A stretch of DNA of 64,000 bases from Pseudomonas tolaasii NCPPB 2192 (GCF_002813445.1 NZ_PHHD01000001.1:5394001-5458000), one strand, 5' to 3'. Numbered from the stretch's first letter, positions 35,948 through 45,019 are shown. The notes: generated from the sequence alone by a model not told the origin. Program-made: numbers and translations.

Positions 35948-36936
35948 GGCCAGGCGGGGACTTCCCGGCGTGCGCCCGTGGGCAAGGCTGGAGCAGGCAT
36001 ATCGCCCCACTGGCCCTGGCCAGGCGAGCTGTCGGCAGCGCCGGGCGACTGCCCTTCGCCCGGTGGACTGCCCGGCGGGGATTGTTCCTGGCGACGGTGG
36101 CGCAGGGCAAATTCGGCCACGGCCTCGATATCTTCCTCGGCAATCGCCGTCGCCCCACGCCAGGCCGCATGGGCTCTGGCGCCACGCAGCCATACCAGGT
36201 CCGCACGCAAGCCATCGACGCCAGCCGCAAAACAACGCTCGGTGATCTGCGCCAGGGCATGGTCGTCGAGCTCAATGCTGTCGAGCCGCGCCCGCGCCTG
36301 GGTGCAGCATTCGCGCAAGGCAGCCTGTTGCCCGGCCCACAGCGTGCAGAACGCAGCCGGGTCGCGGTCGAAATCCAGGCGACGGCGGATGATCTGGCCG
36401 CGCTCGGTCGGCAAGGTTTGGCCACTCAAGGCCACATTGAAGCCGAAACGGTCGAGCAGCTGAGGGCGCAACTCACCCTCTTCCGGGTTCATGGTGCCGA
36501 TCAGCACAAAGCGTGCGGAGTGCCGATGGGAGATGCCATCGCGCTCAACCAGGTTGGTACCACTGGCGGCCACATCCAGCAGCAGGTCGACCAAGTGATC
36601 GGGCAACAAATTGACTTCATCGACGTACAGCACGCCCCCGTCCGCCTTGGCCAGCACGCCCGGTGAAAACTGCGCGCGGCCTTCGCCCAGCGCCGCGTCC
36701 AGATCCAGCGTGCCGACCAGACGCTCCTCGGTAGCGCCCAAGGGCAGCGTGATGAATTGACCACTAGCCAGCAGGTCTGCCAGCCCCCGCGCCAACGTGG
36801 ACTTGGCCATGCCACGCGGGCCTTCGATCAGCACGCCGCCGATCTTCGGGTCGATGGCGGTCAGGCACAGCGCCAGTTTCAAATCGTCGGCGCCGACCAC
36901 GGCGGACAGCGGGAAATGGGGAATATCAGTCATCAT
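35935..36936 (-). CDS. ChlI/CobS-like AAA+ ATPase, small cobalt-chelatase subunit (frame-0 product)
   Basis: This is a 333-residue AAA+ protein of the BchI/ChlI type. The Walker A variant GPRGMAKST lies near residue 39; the usual second Gly before Lys is Ala. Next come LPLGATEERLVGTLD, Walker B GGVLYVDEVNLLPDHLVDLLLDV and the sensor region GTMNPEEGELRPQLLDRFG. I use ATG 36936; ATG 36933 and TTG 36939 are also possible. After the AAA+ core comes a Pro/Gly/Gln-rich linker, then the slippery site and a TAG stop. With CobN just upstream and no other small-subunit gene in this window, it is likely the motor that powers cobalt insertion into hydrogenobyrinate a,c-diamide, hydrolysing ATP. Confidence 0.88.
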   Translation of the reverse strand: MMTDIPHFPLSAVVGADDLKLALCLTAIDPKIGGVLIEGPRGMAKSTLARGLADLLASGQFITLPLGATEERLVGTLDLDAALGEGRAQFSPGVLAKADGGVLYVDEVNLLPDHLVDLLLDVAASGTNLVERDGISHRHSARFVLIGTMNPEEGELRPQLLDRFGFNVALSGQTLPTERGQIIRRRLDFDRDPAAFCTLWAGQQAALRECCTQARARLDSIELDDHALAQITERCFAAGVDGLRADLVWLRGARAHAAWRGATAIAEEDIEAVAEFALRHRRQEQSPPGSPPGEGQSPGAADSSPGQGQWGDMPAPALPTGARREVPAWPKKP

Positions 36937-36948
36937 CAACTCTCACTA

Positions 36949-37055
36949 GATCGTTCCCCCGCTCCCGCGTGGGAATGTATCAATGGACGCTCTGCGTCCG
37001 CTCTTGTGACGCAGAGCGTCACGGGCTGCATTCCCTCGCAGAGCGTGGGAACGAG
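36949..37055. repeat. REP element between cobN and the chelatase motor gene
   Basis: GATCGTTCCC at the left and GTGGGAACGA at the right bracket two internal copies of the GACGCTCTGCGTC-type hairpin. This is the second REP family of the window. It sits within the predicted cobW-cobN-chlD transcript. Confidence 0.75.
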
Positions 37056-37066
37056 CGGTGCGGTTT

Positions 37067-40000
37067 TCAGCTGTCTTCTTCTATATCCAGCAACAGGTTT
37101 TCCAGAGCGTCCTTATAGGGCCCCGGTTCCTGCCACATGCCGCGCTGCTGGGCTTCGAGCATGCGTTCGGTCATGTCGCGCAGGGCATCGGGGTTGTGCT
37201 GCTGCACGAAAGCCCGGGTGTCGGGGTCCAGCAGATAGGCGTCGGCGAGCAAGGCGTATTGGTGATCATCGATCAGCGCGGTGGTGGCGTCGAATGCGAA
37301 CAGATTGTCCACGGTCGCCGCCATTTCGAATGCGCCTTTGTAGCCATGACGCTTCACGCCCTCAATCCACTTGGGGTTGGCCGCCCGGGAACGAATGACC
37401 CGGTTCAGCTCTTCCTTGAGCGTGCGGATCTTCGGCAAGTCCGGCTGGCTGTGGTCGCCATGATAGCTGGCAGCCTTGTCGCCGCTCAGGGTCTCGACGG
37501 CGGCAAGCATGCCGCCCTGGAATTGGTAGTAGTCATTGGAGTCGAGCACGTCATGCTCACGGTTGTCCTGGTTCTGCAACACGGCCTGCACCTGACTCAG
37601 ACGCCGGGCGAACTGTTCGCGGGCAGCAGTGCCTTCATCCGAAGCGCCATAGGCGTAGCCACCCCAGTTCAGGTAAACCTCGGCCAAATCCTCGCGGCTC
37701 TGCCACAGGCGACCGTCCACCGCGCCCTGCACGCCTGCGCCATAGGCGCCCGGTTTGGCGCCGAAAATGCGCCAGCCGGCCTGTTTCGCCGCCGCGTCTT
37801 CGTCCAGGCCAGACTGGCGCAACGCCTCGCGTTCACTGCGCACCTTGGCCGCCAGCGGGTTCATGTCGTCCGGCTCATCCAGCGCTGCCACGGCCTGCAC
37901 CGCCGCGTCAAACAGGCGGATCAGGTTGGCAAATGCATCACGGAAGAAACCCGAGACGCGCAGCGTCACGTCCACCCGCGGGCGGTCGAGCAAGCTGATC
38001 GGCAGGATCTCAAAATCATCCACCCGCTGGCTGCCCGTGGCCCACACCGGGCGCACCCCCATCAAGGCCATGGCCTGGGCGATGTCGTCGCCGCCGGTGC
38101 GCATGGTGGCGGTGCCCCACACCGACAGGCCGAGTTGGCGCAAATGGTCACCGTGGTCCTGCAAATGCCGTTCAAGAATCAGGTTGGCCGACTGGAAACC
38201 GATGCGCCATGCCGTGGTGGTGGGCAGGTTACGCACGTCCACCGTAAAAAAATTGCGCCCGGTGGGTAGCACGTCCAGGCGCCCACGGCTCGGCGCGCCA
38301 CTGGGTCCGGCCGGCACAAAGCGTCCGCTCAGCGCATCCAGCAAACCGCGCATTTCCGCCGGGCCGCAGGCGTCCAGGCGCGGCGCCACGACGAAGCGCA
38401 GGCTTTCGATCACCGCTTTTACTGCTTCCCAGCCAGGTTCTTCCAACTGTTCCAGTGGCCCTTCGAGTGCCTGCTCGATCAAACGCGCCGCGTACAATTC
38501 CAGACGCTCGCGGGTATCGCCGGCGGTGCGCCACAGTTGTGCGTCGATCTTCTGCAATACATCGGGACGCCGCCCGGTCCAGGGTTCGGCCAACGCACAG
38601 TCCAACGGATCAAAGCCCAATTCAAAGGCCTTGGCGATCACTCGCAGCAAGCTCGACTGCGGGCCACGGCCATCGCCGCGCGGAATACGCAGCAGGGCCA
38701 GCAAGGTGTCGATGCGCAAGCGCCCCTCGGGCGATTCGCCGAAAACATGCAAGCCGTCGCGGATCTGCGACTCTTTCAAATCACACAAATACGTGTCGAG
38801 GCGCGGCAGCCAGACGGCGGCGTCGGCCTCGCTGTCCATCTCCAGTTCCCTGTCGATGCGGGTTTCGAGCACCAGCTTGAGAATGTCTTTTTGCAGCTCC
38901 AGGGCGCGGCGCGGGTCGAGCAATTGCGCCTCGTAATACTCGTCCGCCAACAATTCAAGGTTGCGCAGCGGGCCGTAGGTTTCGGCGCGGGTCAGCGGCG
39001 GCATCAAGTGGTCGATGATCACCGCCTGGGTACGACGCTTGGCCTGGGCGCCCTCGCCCGGGTCATTGACGATAAACGGGTATATGTTCGGCAAAGGCCC
39101 GAGCAGTGCATCCGGCCAGCAGTTTTCCGACAAGCCCACGCCCTTGCCCGGCAGCCATTCAAGGTTGCCGTGCTTGCCCACATGGATAACGCCATGGGCG
39201 CCATAGGTGTGGCGCAGCCAGAAATAAAACGCCAGGTAGCCATGGGGCGGCACCAGGTCCGGGTCGTGGTACACCGCACTGGCGTCCACCTGATAACCGC
39301 GCGCCGGCTGGATGCCGACAAATGTCAGGCCCAGCCGCAGGCCGGCGATCATCATGCGCCCATCGCGGCACATCGGGTCGTTGTGCGGCGCCCCCCAACG
39401 TGCAATCACCGCCTGGCGGTTGGCTTCGGGCAGACGCTTGAACATCGCCTCGTATTCATCCATGCCCAGGCTTTGGTGGCACGGGCGCAGGTCGAGGCTG
39501 TCCGGATCATTGGTGACGCCACCGAGCAAATCGTGGATCAGCGCAGTGCCGCTGGCCGGCAATTCACTGGGCACCGGGTAGCCTTCAGCTTGTAGCGCAC
39601 GCAGGATATTCAGCGCCGCCGCCGGGGTATCCAGGCCCACGCCGTTGCCGATGCGGCCATCGCGGGTCGGGTAGTTGGCGAGGATCAGCGCGATGCGTTT
39701 TTGCGCGTTCGGCACCCGCGCCAACTCGACCCAACGCCGCGCCAGTTCGGCGACGAAATCCATACGTTCGGGCGCGGCGCGGTAGCACACCACGTCCGAC
39801 TGGCTGCGCTCGCTGCGCCAGGCCAGGTCCTTGAAGCTGATCGGGCGGCTGATAATGCGCCCGTCCAGCTCCGGCAACGCAATGTGCATGGCCAGGTCGC
39901 GCGGGCCAAGGCCCTGCTCGCTGGCCTGCCAGCCGGGCTCGTTGTCCTGGGCGCAAATGGCCTGAATCACCGGAATATTGCGTCGAAACGGCCGTAAATG

Positions 40001-40828
40001 CGGCGCCTCGGGGCTCGACTGAGCGAAGCCGGTGGTGTTCAGAATCACCGCCGCCTGCACGTCATCCAGCCAATCCTCGACCACCGTCAGGCAGCCGGGC
40101 TCTTTCAAACTGGCCACCGCAATCGGCAGCGGGTTAAGGCCCGCCGCCTGCAAGCGCTGGCAGAACACATCGATAAAACCGGTATTGGCCGCCTGCAAAT
40201 GGGAGCGGTAGAACAGCACAGCGGCCACGGGAAACGCAGGGTTCCAGTCCGTTTGCCAGTCATTGAGGCGCGGGTTGGCGCTTTGCGGATGATAAATCGC
40301 CGTGCGCGGCAAGGTTTGCGGCTCGGCCCAGGCGTAATCGCGGCCCAGAAAACCACTGGCCAGGCAGCGATAAAAATCCAGCGCGTTGCCCATGCCGCCC
40401 TGACGCAGGAAATGCCACAGGCGGTCGCGCACCTCCACGCCCACGGTGCTCAGGCTGCTGAGTTCCGGGTCCGGGCGATCGTCCCCCGGCACCAGAATCA
40501 GCTGCACGCCGCGCTCGGCCAGCTCCACCAGACGCTCAATGCCGTAGCGCCAATAGCCGATGCCGCCGTGCAGCGAAATCAGGATGACCCTGGCGTGGCG
40601 TAGCACTTCATCGACGTACAGGTCGACCGATGCATGGTTCTGCACCTGCATCGGGTTGGCCAGGCGAAAGCTGGGGTAATCGTCAGGCAACTGCCGGGCG
40701 GCTTCGGCCAGCAGCGCCAGGCTCGAATCACCGCTGCACAGGATCACCAGCTCTGCGGGGGTTTGGCCCAGGTCGGCAATATTGTCGTCCGAGACGAAAC
40801 CGCCGGGCTGGGTCCTGAGCAGGTGCAT
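37067..40828 (-). CDS. cobN: Cobaltochelatase large subunit CobN
   Basis: This is a 1253-residue protein, close to the length of known CobN. It carries the family hallmarks: HGGIGYWRYGIERL near the N-terminus, VGIQPARGYQVDASAVYHDPDLVPPHGYLAFY, the HVGKHGNLEWLPGKGVGLSENCWPD region with conserved His residues, and a C-terminal HGYKGAFEMAATVDNLFAFDATT. CobN binds the corrin substrate and cobalt. It needs two AAA+ partners (CobS and CobT, or ChlI and ChlD). The gene starts 3 bases after cobW ends on the same strand, and the ATPase gene lies downstream past a REP. B12-riboswitch control is expected through cobW. Confidence 0.96.
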   Translation of the reverse strand: MHLLRTQPGGFVSDDNIADLGQTPAELVILCSGDSSLALLAEAARQLPDDYPSFRLANPMQVQNHASVDLYVDEVLRHARVILISLHGGIGYWRYGIERLVELAERGVQLILVPGDDRPDPELSSLSTVGVEVRDRLWHFLRQGGMGNALDFYRCLASGFLGRDYAWAEPQTLPRTAIYHPQSANPRLNDWQTDWNPAFPVAAVLFYRSHLQAANTGFIDVFCQRLQAAGLNPLPIAVASLKEPGCLTVVEDWLDDVQAAVILNTTGFAQSSPEAPHLRPFRRNIPVIQAICAQDNEPGWQASEQGLGPRDLAMHIALPELDGRIISRPISFKDLAWRSERSQSDVVCYRAAPERMDFVAELARRWVELARVPNAQKRIALILANYPTRDGRIGNGVGLDTPAAALNILRALQAEGYPVPSELPASGTALIHDLLGGVTNDPDSLDLRPCHQSLGMDEYEAMFKRLPEANRQAVIARWGAPHNDPMCRDGRMMIAGLRLGLTFVGIQPARGYQVDASAVYHDPDLVPPHGYLAFYFWLRHTYGAHGVIHVGKHGNLEWLPGKGVGLSENCWPDALLGPLPNIYPFIVNDPGEGAQAKRRTQAVIIDHLMPPLTRAETYGPLRNLELLADEYYEAQLLDPRRALELQKDILKLVLETRIDRELEMDSEADAAVWLPRLDTYLCDLKESQIRDGLHVFGESPEGRLRIDTLLALLRIPRGDGRGPQSSLLRVIAKAFELGFDPLDCALAEPWTGRRPDVLQKIDAQLWRTAGDTRERLELYAARLIEQALEGPLEQLEEPGWEAVKAVIESLRFVVAPRLDACGPAEMRGLLDALSGRFVPAGPSGAPSRGRLDVLPTGRNFFTVDVRNLPTTTAWRIGFQSANLILERHLQDHGDHLRQLGLSVWGTATMRTGGDDIAQAMALMGVRPVWATGSQRVDDFEILPISLLDRPRVDVTLRVSGFFRDAFANLIRLFDAAVQAVAALDEPDDMNPLAAKVRSEREALRQSGLDEDAAAKQAGWRIFGAKPGAYGAGVQGAVDGRLWQSREDLAEVYLNWGGYAYGASDEGTAAREQFARRLSQVQAVLQNQDNREHDVLDSNDYYQFQGGMLAAVETLSGDKAASYHGDHSQPDLPKIRTLKEELNRVIRSRAANPKWIEGVKRHGYKGAFEMAATVDNLFAFDATTALIDDHQYALLADAYLLDPDTRAFVQQHNPDALRDMTERMLEAQQRGMWQEPGPYKDALENLLLDIEEDS

Positions 40829-40831
40829 GGG

Positions 40832-41899
40832 TTAAACGCTGAGCGCAGCGCGCAGTTGCGCTTCAAGGCCTGCCGCGTCCAGTTCCTGACCGATCAACAC
40901 CAGGCGCGTGGTGCGCGCTTCGTCCGCGCCCCAGGCGCGGTCGAAGTGCTTGTCGAAACGCGTGCCCACGCCCTGGATCAGCAAGCGCATCGGCTTGTTC
41001 GGAATCGCGGCAAAGCCTTTGACGCGCAGGATGCCGTGTTGCACCACCAGTTGGGTCAGGGCGTCGAGCAGCAGTGCTTCGTCGGCTTGCGGCAGGTCGA
41101 TGGAAATGGAGTCGAAGGCATCGTGGTCGTGATCATGGTCGTCGTCACCGTCGTGGTGATGATCGTGATGGCTGTGACGACCGTCGATGTGCTCTTCAGA
41201 GCCGGCGCCCAGGCCAATCAGCACGTCCAGCGGCAGGCGACCGCTGCTGGCTTCGATGATTTTCACGGCTGGCGGCAGCTCTTCGGCGACTTCGAGGCGC
41301 ACGCGGGCCAGGTCTTCGGGGCTGATCAGGTCGGTTTTGTTGAGAATCACCAGGTCGGCGCTGGCCAGTTGGTCGGCGAACAACTCGTGCAGCGGCGATT
41401 CGTGGTCCAGGTTCGGGTCGAGTTTGCGCTGGGCGTCGACTTGATCCGGGAACGCCGCGAAGGTGCCCGCAGCCACCGCCGGGCTGTCGACCACGGTGAT
41501 CACCGCGTCAACGGTGCAGGCGCTGCGGATTTCCGGCCACTGGAAGGCCTGAACCAAAGGTTTTGGCAGGGCCAGGCCCGAGGTTTCGATAAGAATGTGA
41601 TCGAGGTCGCCGCGACGGGCCACCAGTTCGCGCATCACCGGGAAGAACTCTTCCTGCACGGTGCAGCACAGGCAGCCGTTGGCCAACTCGTACACGCGGC
41701 CATTGGCTTCTTCTTCGGTGCAACCGATGGAGCATTGCTTGAGGATTTCGCCATCAATGCCCAGCTCGCCGAACTCATTGACGATCACCGCAATGCGACG
41801 GCCCTGGGCGTTGTCGAGCATGTGCCGCAGCAGGGTGGTTTTGCCCGAACCGAGGAAGCCGGTAACGATGGTGACGGGGAGTTTGGCCAGTGTTTTCAT
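40832..41899 (-). CDS. cobW: CobW, G3E-family GTPase / metallochaperone
   Basis: This is a 355-residue protein. Walker A is GFLGSGKTTLL near residue 15. The metal-binding CxCC motif GCLCCTVQEEFF and the GTPase NKTD element are present, and the C-terminal domain follows. Residues near 250-275 form a His/Asp-rich loop (HSHHDHHHDGDDDHDHDHD) able to bind several metal ions. CobW is thought to hand Co(II) to CobN, and the 3-base gap to cobN fits. The gene is preceded by a B12 riboswitch. Confidence 0.94.
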   Translation of the reverse strand: MKTLAKLPVTIVTGFLGSGKTTLLRHMLDNAQGRRIAVIVNEFGELGIDGEILKQCSIGCTEEEANGRVYELANGCLCCTVQEEFFPVMRELVARRGDLDHILIETSGLALPKPLVQAFQWPEIRSACTVDAVITVVDSPAVAAGTFAAFPDQVDAQRKLDPNLDHESPLHELFADQLASADLVILNKTDLISPEDLARVRLEVAEELPPAVKIIEASSGRLPLDVLIGLGAGSEEHIDGRHSHHDHHHDGDDDHDHDHDAFDSISIDLPQADEALLLDALTQLVVQHGILRVKGFAAIPNKPMRLLIQGVGTRFDKHFDRAWGADEARTTRLVLIGQELDAAGLEAQLRAALSV

Positions 41900-42005
41900 C
41901 GGATGCCCTTGAGGGCGGGCATACGGGACGACAAGCCCTGCGACGGCGCGCAGGGGCTGATTTCGTCACCGGATCACCCCGCCCGGTTGAATTGAAATTC
42001 GGTTG

Positions 42006-42176
42006 CGAGGCAGGTCTCCTGGCTTGGGGCTTGCAGGTCTTGCGACCGGCGCTGATTGCGCCTTCCCGCCGATTTGGCAGTGGCGTGGCAGTCAGCTCAA
42101 CCCTTTACAGTTGCGGGGGCAGCCGCGGCTTGGACCGCGTTCCCTTCTTAGCTCCGGCCTGAGTCGGAGAACCTCG
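42006..42176 (-). promoter_or_regulatory. Cobalamin riboswitch controlling cobW-cobN
   Basis: Read on the minus strand, the conserved parts appear in order: the GGGAACGCGGT region, GGCTGCCCCCGCAACTGTAA, and a B12 box AGCCAGGAGACCTGCC. The end helix P1 pairs CGAGG with CCTCG. About 107 bases of leader, including a CCCTGCG/CGCAGGG hairpin, lie between it and the cobW start. Adenosylcobalamin should switch the operon off. Confidence 0.93.
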
Positions 42177-42596
42177 AGGGTGCAAGGCTACGCAGTGCTT
42201 GGGGGATGGTCAATGATGGGGTTTGGGTTGTGTACACATCCGTTGCTGCGGTTGCGGCCACCTGCGGACCGCGCTCCCCCAGAAAATGAATATCCAGCGG
42301 TGGGAGCGGGCTTGCCCGCGTAAGCGGAGTGCCAGCCCGCATCTATGTCGCTGCCAGACCGCCTTCGCGGGCAAGCCCGCTCCCACATTTTTGACTGTGC
42401 TCGGCTTTTCTTTTCTGTCGGAGTTGAGCTCCCGCACCGAAGCGTTTTTGCTTCGCACCACTCAGACCGCCGTGCTTTTGCTTCTGTAAGAGCGGAACCC
42501 CTATCAGCCGCTACTCAAGAAACGGATAGGTACACCTACCAAAAACACATCCCGAATTGACTCACCTCCCACCCCCATGCTCTCCTACACCTCTTG
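42177..42596. other. Region between the two divergent riboswitches
   Basis: This 420-base stretch must contain the promoters for both B12-controlled transcripts and holds a REP pair at 42300-42386. I see no gene with a ribosome site; short open frames here look like chance. Confidence 0.5.
42300..42386. repeat. REPIN-like pair of inverted REPs
   Basis: GTGGGAGCGGGCTTGCCCGC at the left is the exact reverse complement of GCGGGCAAGCCCGCTCCCAC at the right, with a spacer of about 47 bases. Confidence 0.85.
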
Positions 42597-42779
42597 TTTC
42601 GGGTGCCCTGCAAAGGGTGAAACGGGAAACCGGTGCGTCATAGCGATATGACCAGTCCGGTGCTGCCCCCGCAACGGTAAGCGAGCGAAGCGTCATTGCC
42701 ACTGTGCGCAGGCATGGGAAGGCGATGCTTTCAGGACTCTCTCAAGAGCCCCCTCGCAAGCCCGGAGACCGGCCCGAAA
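42597..42779 (+). promoter_or_regulatory. Cobalamin riboswitch controlling cbtB-cbtA-cobE
   Basis: The plus strand shows P1 pairing (TTTCGGG with CCCGAAA), AGGGTGAAACGGGAA, GCTGCCCCCGCAACGGTAA and the B12 box AGCCCGGAGACCGGCC in the standard order. It ends about 105 bases before the cbtB start. Confidence 0.95.
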
Positions 42780-42884
42780 ATCAGATAACAAACCCGCGGT
42801 GGGCGGGCGCTGTTCGAACCCTGCGTGCCCGGCTCGCGGGGTTTTCATGCGCCTGCGTCACCCTGAAACCCGAAGGGACGCGCC

Positions 42885-43073
42885 ATGTCGATCATCAGCA
42901 GCACCTCGCACACCGCCAGCACCACTTCCACCCTGAGCCAACGCCTGACCGCCGCCATCGGTGCGTCGATCCTCGGCGCGTGCCTGGTGTATTTCGCCGG
43001 TTTCTCGCACATCGAAGCGGTGCACAACGCCGCCCACGATACCCGCCACAGCGCCGCGTTCCCGTGCCACTGA
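42885..43073 (+). CDS. cbtB: CbtB, small cobalt-transport subunit
   Basis: This is a 62-residue protein with one membrane segment (residues 20-42, LTAAIGASILGACLVYFAGF). A His-rich C-terminus follows (HIEAVHNAAHDTRHSAAFPCH), the hallmark of CbtB, where it probably binds Co(II). It is paired with CbtA immediately downstream and lies behind a B12 riboswitch, which supports cobalt uptake for cobalamin synthesis. Confidence 0.9.
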   Translation: MSIISSTSHTASTTSTLSQRLTAAIGASILGACLVYFAGFSHIEAVHNAAHDTRHSAAFPCH

Positions 43074-43084
43074 GACCTGCCGAC

Positions 43085-43789
43085 ATGATCAAGCGTATTG
43101 CCCAGACCGCAGGTTTCACCGGCTTGCTGGCCGCCCTGCTGCTGACCCTGCTGCAAAGCTTTTGGGTCGCCCCGCTGATTTTGCAGGCGGAAACCTTTGA
43201 AAACGCCTCGCCAGCCGCCGAAGTCGCCCATGAACACGCCGACGGTGCTGCTGCGCACACTCACGACGCCGAAGCCTGGGAGCCTGAAGATGGCTGGCAG
43301 CGCGTGCTGTCGACCACCGGCGGCAACCTGGTGGTGGCCGTAGGTTTTGCGCTGATGCTGGCCGGTCTTTACACGCTTCGCGCGCCCACTCGCACCGCTC
43401 AAGGTTTGCTGTGGGGCCTGGCCGGTTATGCGACGTTCGTGCTCGCGCCAACCTTGGGTCTGCCACCTGAATTGCCGGGCACCGCTGCCGCTGACCTGGC
43501 CCAACGCCAGATCTGGTGGATCGGCACCGCGGCCTCGACCGCCGTCGGTATCGCACTGTTGGTGTTCGGTCGCAACTGGCTGCTGAAAATCCTGGGCGTG
43601 GCGATTCTGGCCGTGCCACACGTGATCGGCGCGCCGCAGCCGGAAGTGCATTCGATGCTGGCGCCCGAAGCGCTGGAAGCGCAGTTCAAGATTGCCTCCC
43701 AATTGACCAACGTGGCGTTCTGGCTGGCCCTGGGCCTGATCAGCGCCTGGCTGTTTCGCCGCCATCGCGACGGTCAATACTCGGTATGA
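43085..43789 (+). CDS. cbtA: CbtA, cobalt transporter membrane protein
   Basis: This is a 234-residue inner-membrane protein with about five hydrophobic segments. A His-rich loop (HEHADGAAAHTHDAE) lies after the first segment, at residues 46-60, as expected for a metal-entry site. CbtA with CbtB is a predicted cobalt transporter usually found under B12 riboswitches. The gene starts 11 bases after cbtB; its stop overlaps the cobE start (ATGA). Confidence 0.92.
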   Translation: MIKRIAQTAGFTGLLAALLLTLLQSFWVAPLILQAETFENASPAAEVAHEHADGAAAHTHDAEAWEPEDGWQRVLSTTGGNLVVAVGFALMLAGLYTLRAPTRTAQGLLWGLAGYATFVLAPTLGLPPELPGTAAADLAQRQIWWIGTAASTAVGIALLVFGRNWLLKILGVAILAVPHVIGAPQPEVHSMLAPEALEAQFKIASQLTNVAFWLALGLISAWLFRRHRDGQYSV

Positions 43790-44178
43790 CCCTGGTGGTC
43801 GGCCTGGGCTGCCAGCGCGGCTGTGATGTTCACACCTTGCTGGCGCTGTTTGAAACCGCCCTCGCCGAGGGCGGCATTGAATGTCGGCGCGTGACCGCAT
43901 TGGCCAGTATTGATCGAAAAAGGGATGAGCCGGGGCTGATCGCCCTGGCGCAACGGCTGAATCTGCCTTTGGAATGTTTCAGTGCCGAACAACTGGCGCC
44001 CTACGCAGACCGCCTGAGTCACAAGTCCGATGTGGCTTTCGCCCATACCGGCTGTTACGGCATCGCCGAAAGCGCCGCATTGGCCCTCGCCGAACAACTC
44101 GGCAATGCCCCCGCCCGCCTGCTGATCACCCGGAAAAACACCGCCCAGGCCACCTTTGCATTGGCATGCGCCGGCTAA
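43786..44178 (+). CDS. cobE: CobE / CbiG C-terminal-domain cobalamin biosynthesis protein
   Basis: This is a 130-residue protein that matches the C-terminal domain of CbiG and stand-alone CobE: an N-terminal VVGLGCQRGCDVHTLLALFETAL, an ASIDRKRDEPGLIALA segment and FAHTGCYGIAESAAL. I start it at the ATG overlapping the cbtA stop. CobE is needed for aerobic B12 synthesis, around the precorrin-5 stage, though its exact reaction is not settled. CobM follows 68 bases later. Confidence 0.9.
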   Translation: MTLVVGLGCQRGCDVHTLLALFETALAEGGIECRRVTALASIDRKRDEPGLIALAQRLNLPLECFSAEQLAPYADRLSHKSDVAFAHTGCYGIAESAALALAEQLGNAPARLLITRKNTAQATFALACAG

Positions 44179-44246
44179 AATCCCGATAATCAGCGCGCTC
44201 GATCATGAGCAATCTTCATGCTCGCACGTTTTTTACAGGAATTCCC

Positions 44247-44993
44247 ATGACCGTCTACTTCATCGGCGCCGGCCCCGGCGACCCGGAATTGATCACCGTC
44301 AAAGGCCAGCGGCTGATCCGCAGTTGCCCCGTGATCATCTACGCCGGCTCGCTGGTACCCGCAGCGGTACTGGAAGGCCATCAAGCGGAACAGGTGGTCA
44401 ACAGCGCCGAATTGCACCTGGAGCAGATCATCGACCTGATCAAGGTCGCCCACGCCAAGGGCCAGGATGTGGCGCGCGTGCACTCCGGCGACCCGAGCCT
44501 GTATGGGGCGATCGGCGAGCAAATTCGTTATCTGCGCGAGTTGGGCATTCCCTTTCAGATCATCCCCGGCGTCACGGCGGTTGCCGCCTGCGCTGCACTG
44601 CTGGAAGCCGAACTGACCTTGCCGGACATCGCCCAAAGCGTGATCCTGACGCGCTACGCCGGCAAAACAAACATGCCGACCGGCGAGGAATTTGGCAGCC
44701 TGGCGCAGCACGGCACGACCATGGCGATTCATTTGGGCGTTAGCCACCTGGAGAAAATCGTCGCCGAGTTGCTGCCGCATTACGGTGCGGATTGCCCGAT
44801 TGCCGTGGTGCACCGGGCAACCTGGCCGGATCAGGATTTCGCGATCGGCACACTGGCGGATATCGCAGATAAGGTCGCGGCCAAGGGGTTTCGGCGCACG
44901 GCACTGATCATCGTGGGCCGGGTGCTGGCGGATGACAGTTTCAGCGAGTCTTCGCTGTATCGAGCAGGTCATGCGCACCTCTACCGGCCTTGA
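44247..44993 (+). CDS. cobM: Precorrin-4 C11-methyltransferase
   Basis: This is a 248-residue SAM-dependent tetrapyrrole methylase. The N-terminal motif VYFIGAGPGDPELITVKGQRLI and the VARVHSGDPSLYGAIGEQ motif are the two family signatures; VILTRYAGKTNMP is typical of CobM. It methylates C-11 of precorrin-4 to give precorrin-5. AGGA precedes the ATG. It is probably cotranscribed with cbtBA-cobE. Confidence 0.95.
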   Translation: MTVYFIGAGPGDPELITVKGQRLIRSCPVIIYAGSLVPAAVLEGHQAEQVVNSAELHLEQIIDLIKVAHAKGQDVARVHSGDPSLYGAIGEQIRYLRELGIPFQIIPGVTAVAACAALLEAELTLPDIAQSVILTRYAGKTNMPTGEEFGSLAQHGTTMAIHLGVSHLEKIVAELLPHYGADCPIAVVHRATWPDQDFAIGTLADIADKVAAKGFRRTALIIVGRVLADDSFSESSLYRAGHAHLYRP

Positions 44994-45019
44994 ACACATG
45001 CCGAAGGCAATGCAATACC

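Noticed and set aside
42187..42560. Several short open frames between the riboswitches
   Set aside because: They coincide with a REP pair and riboswitch leaders, lack ribosome sites, and their translations are low-complexity.
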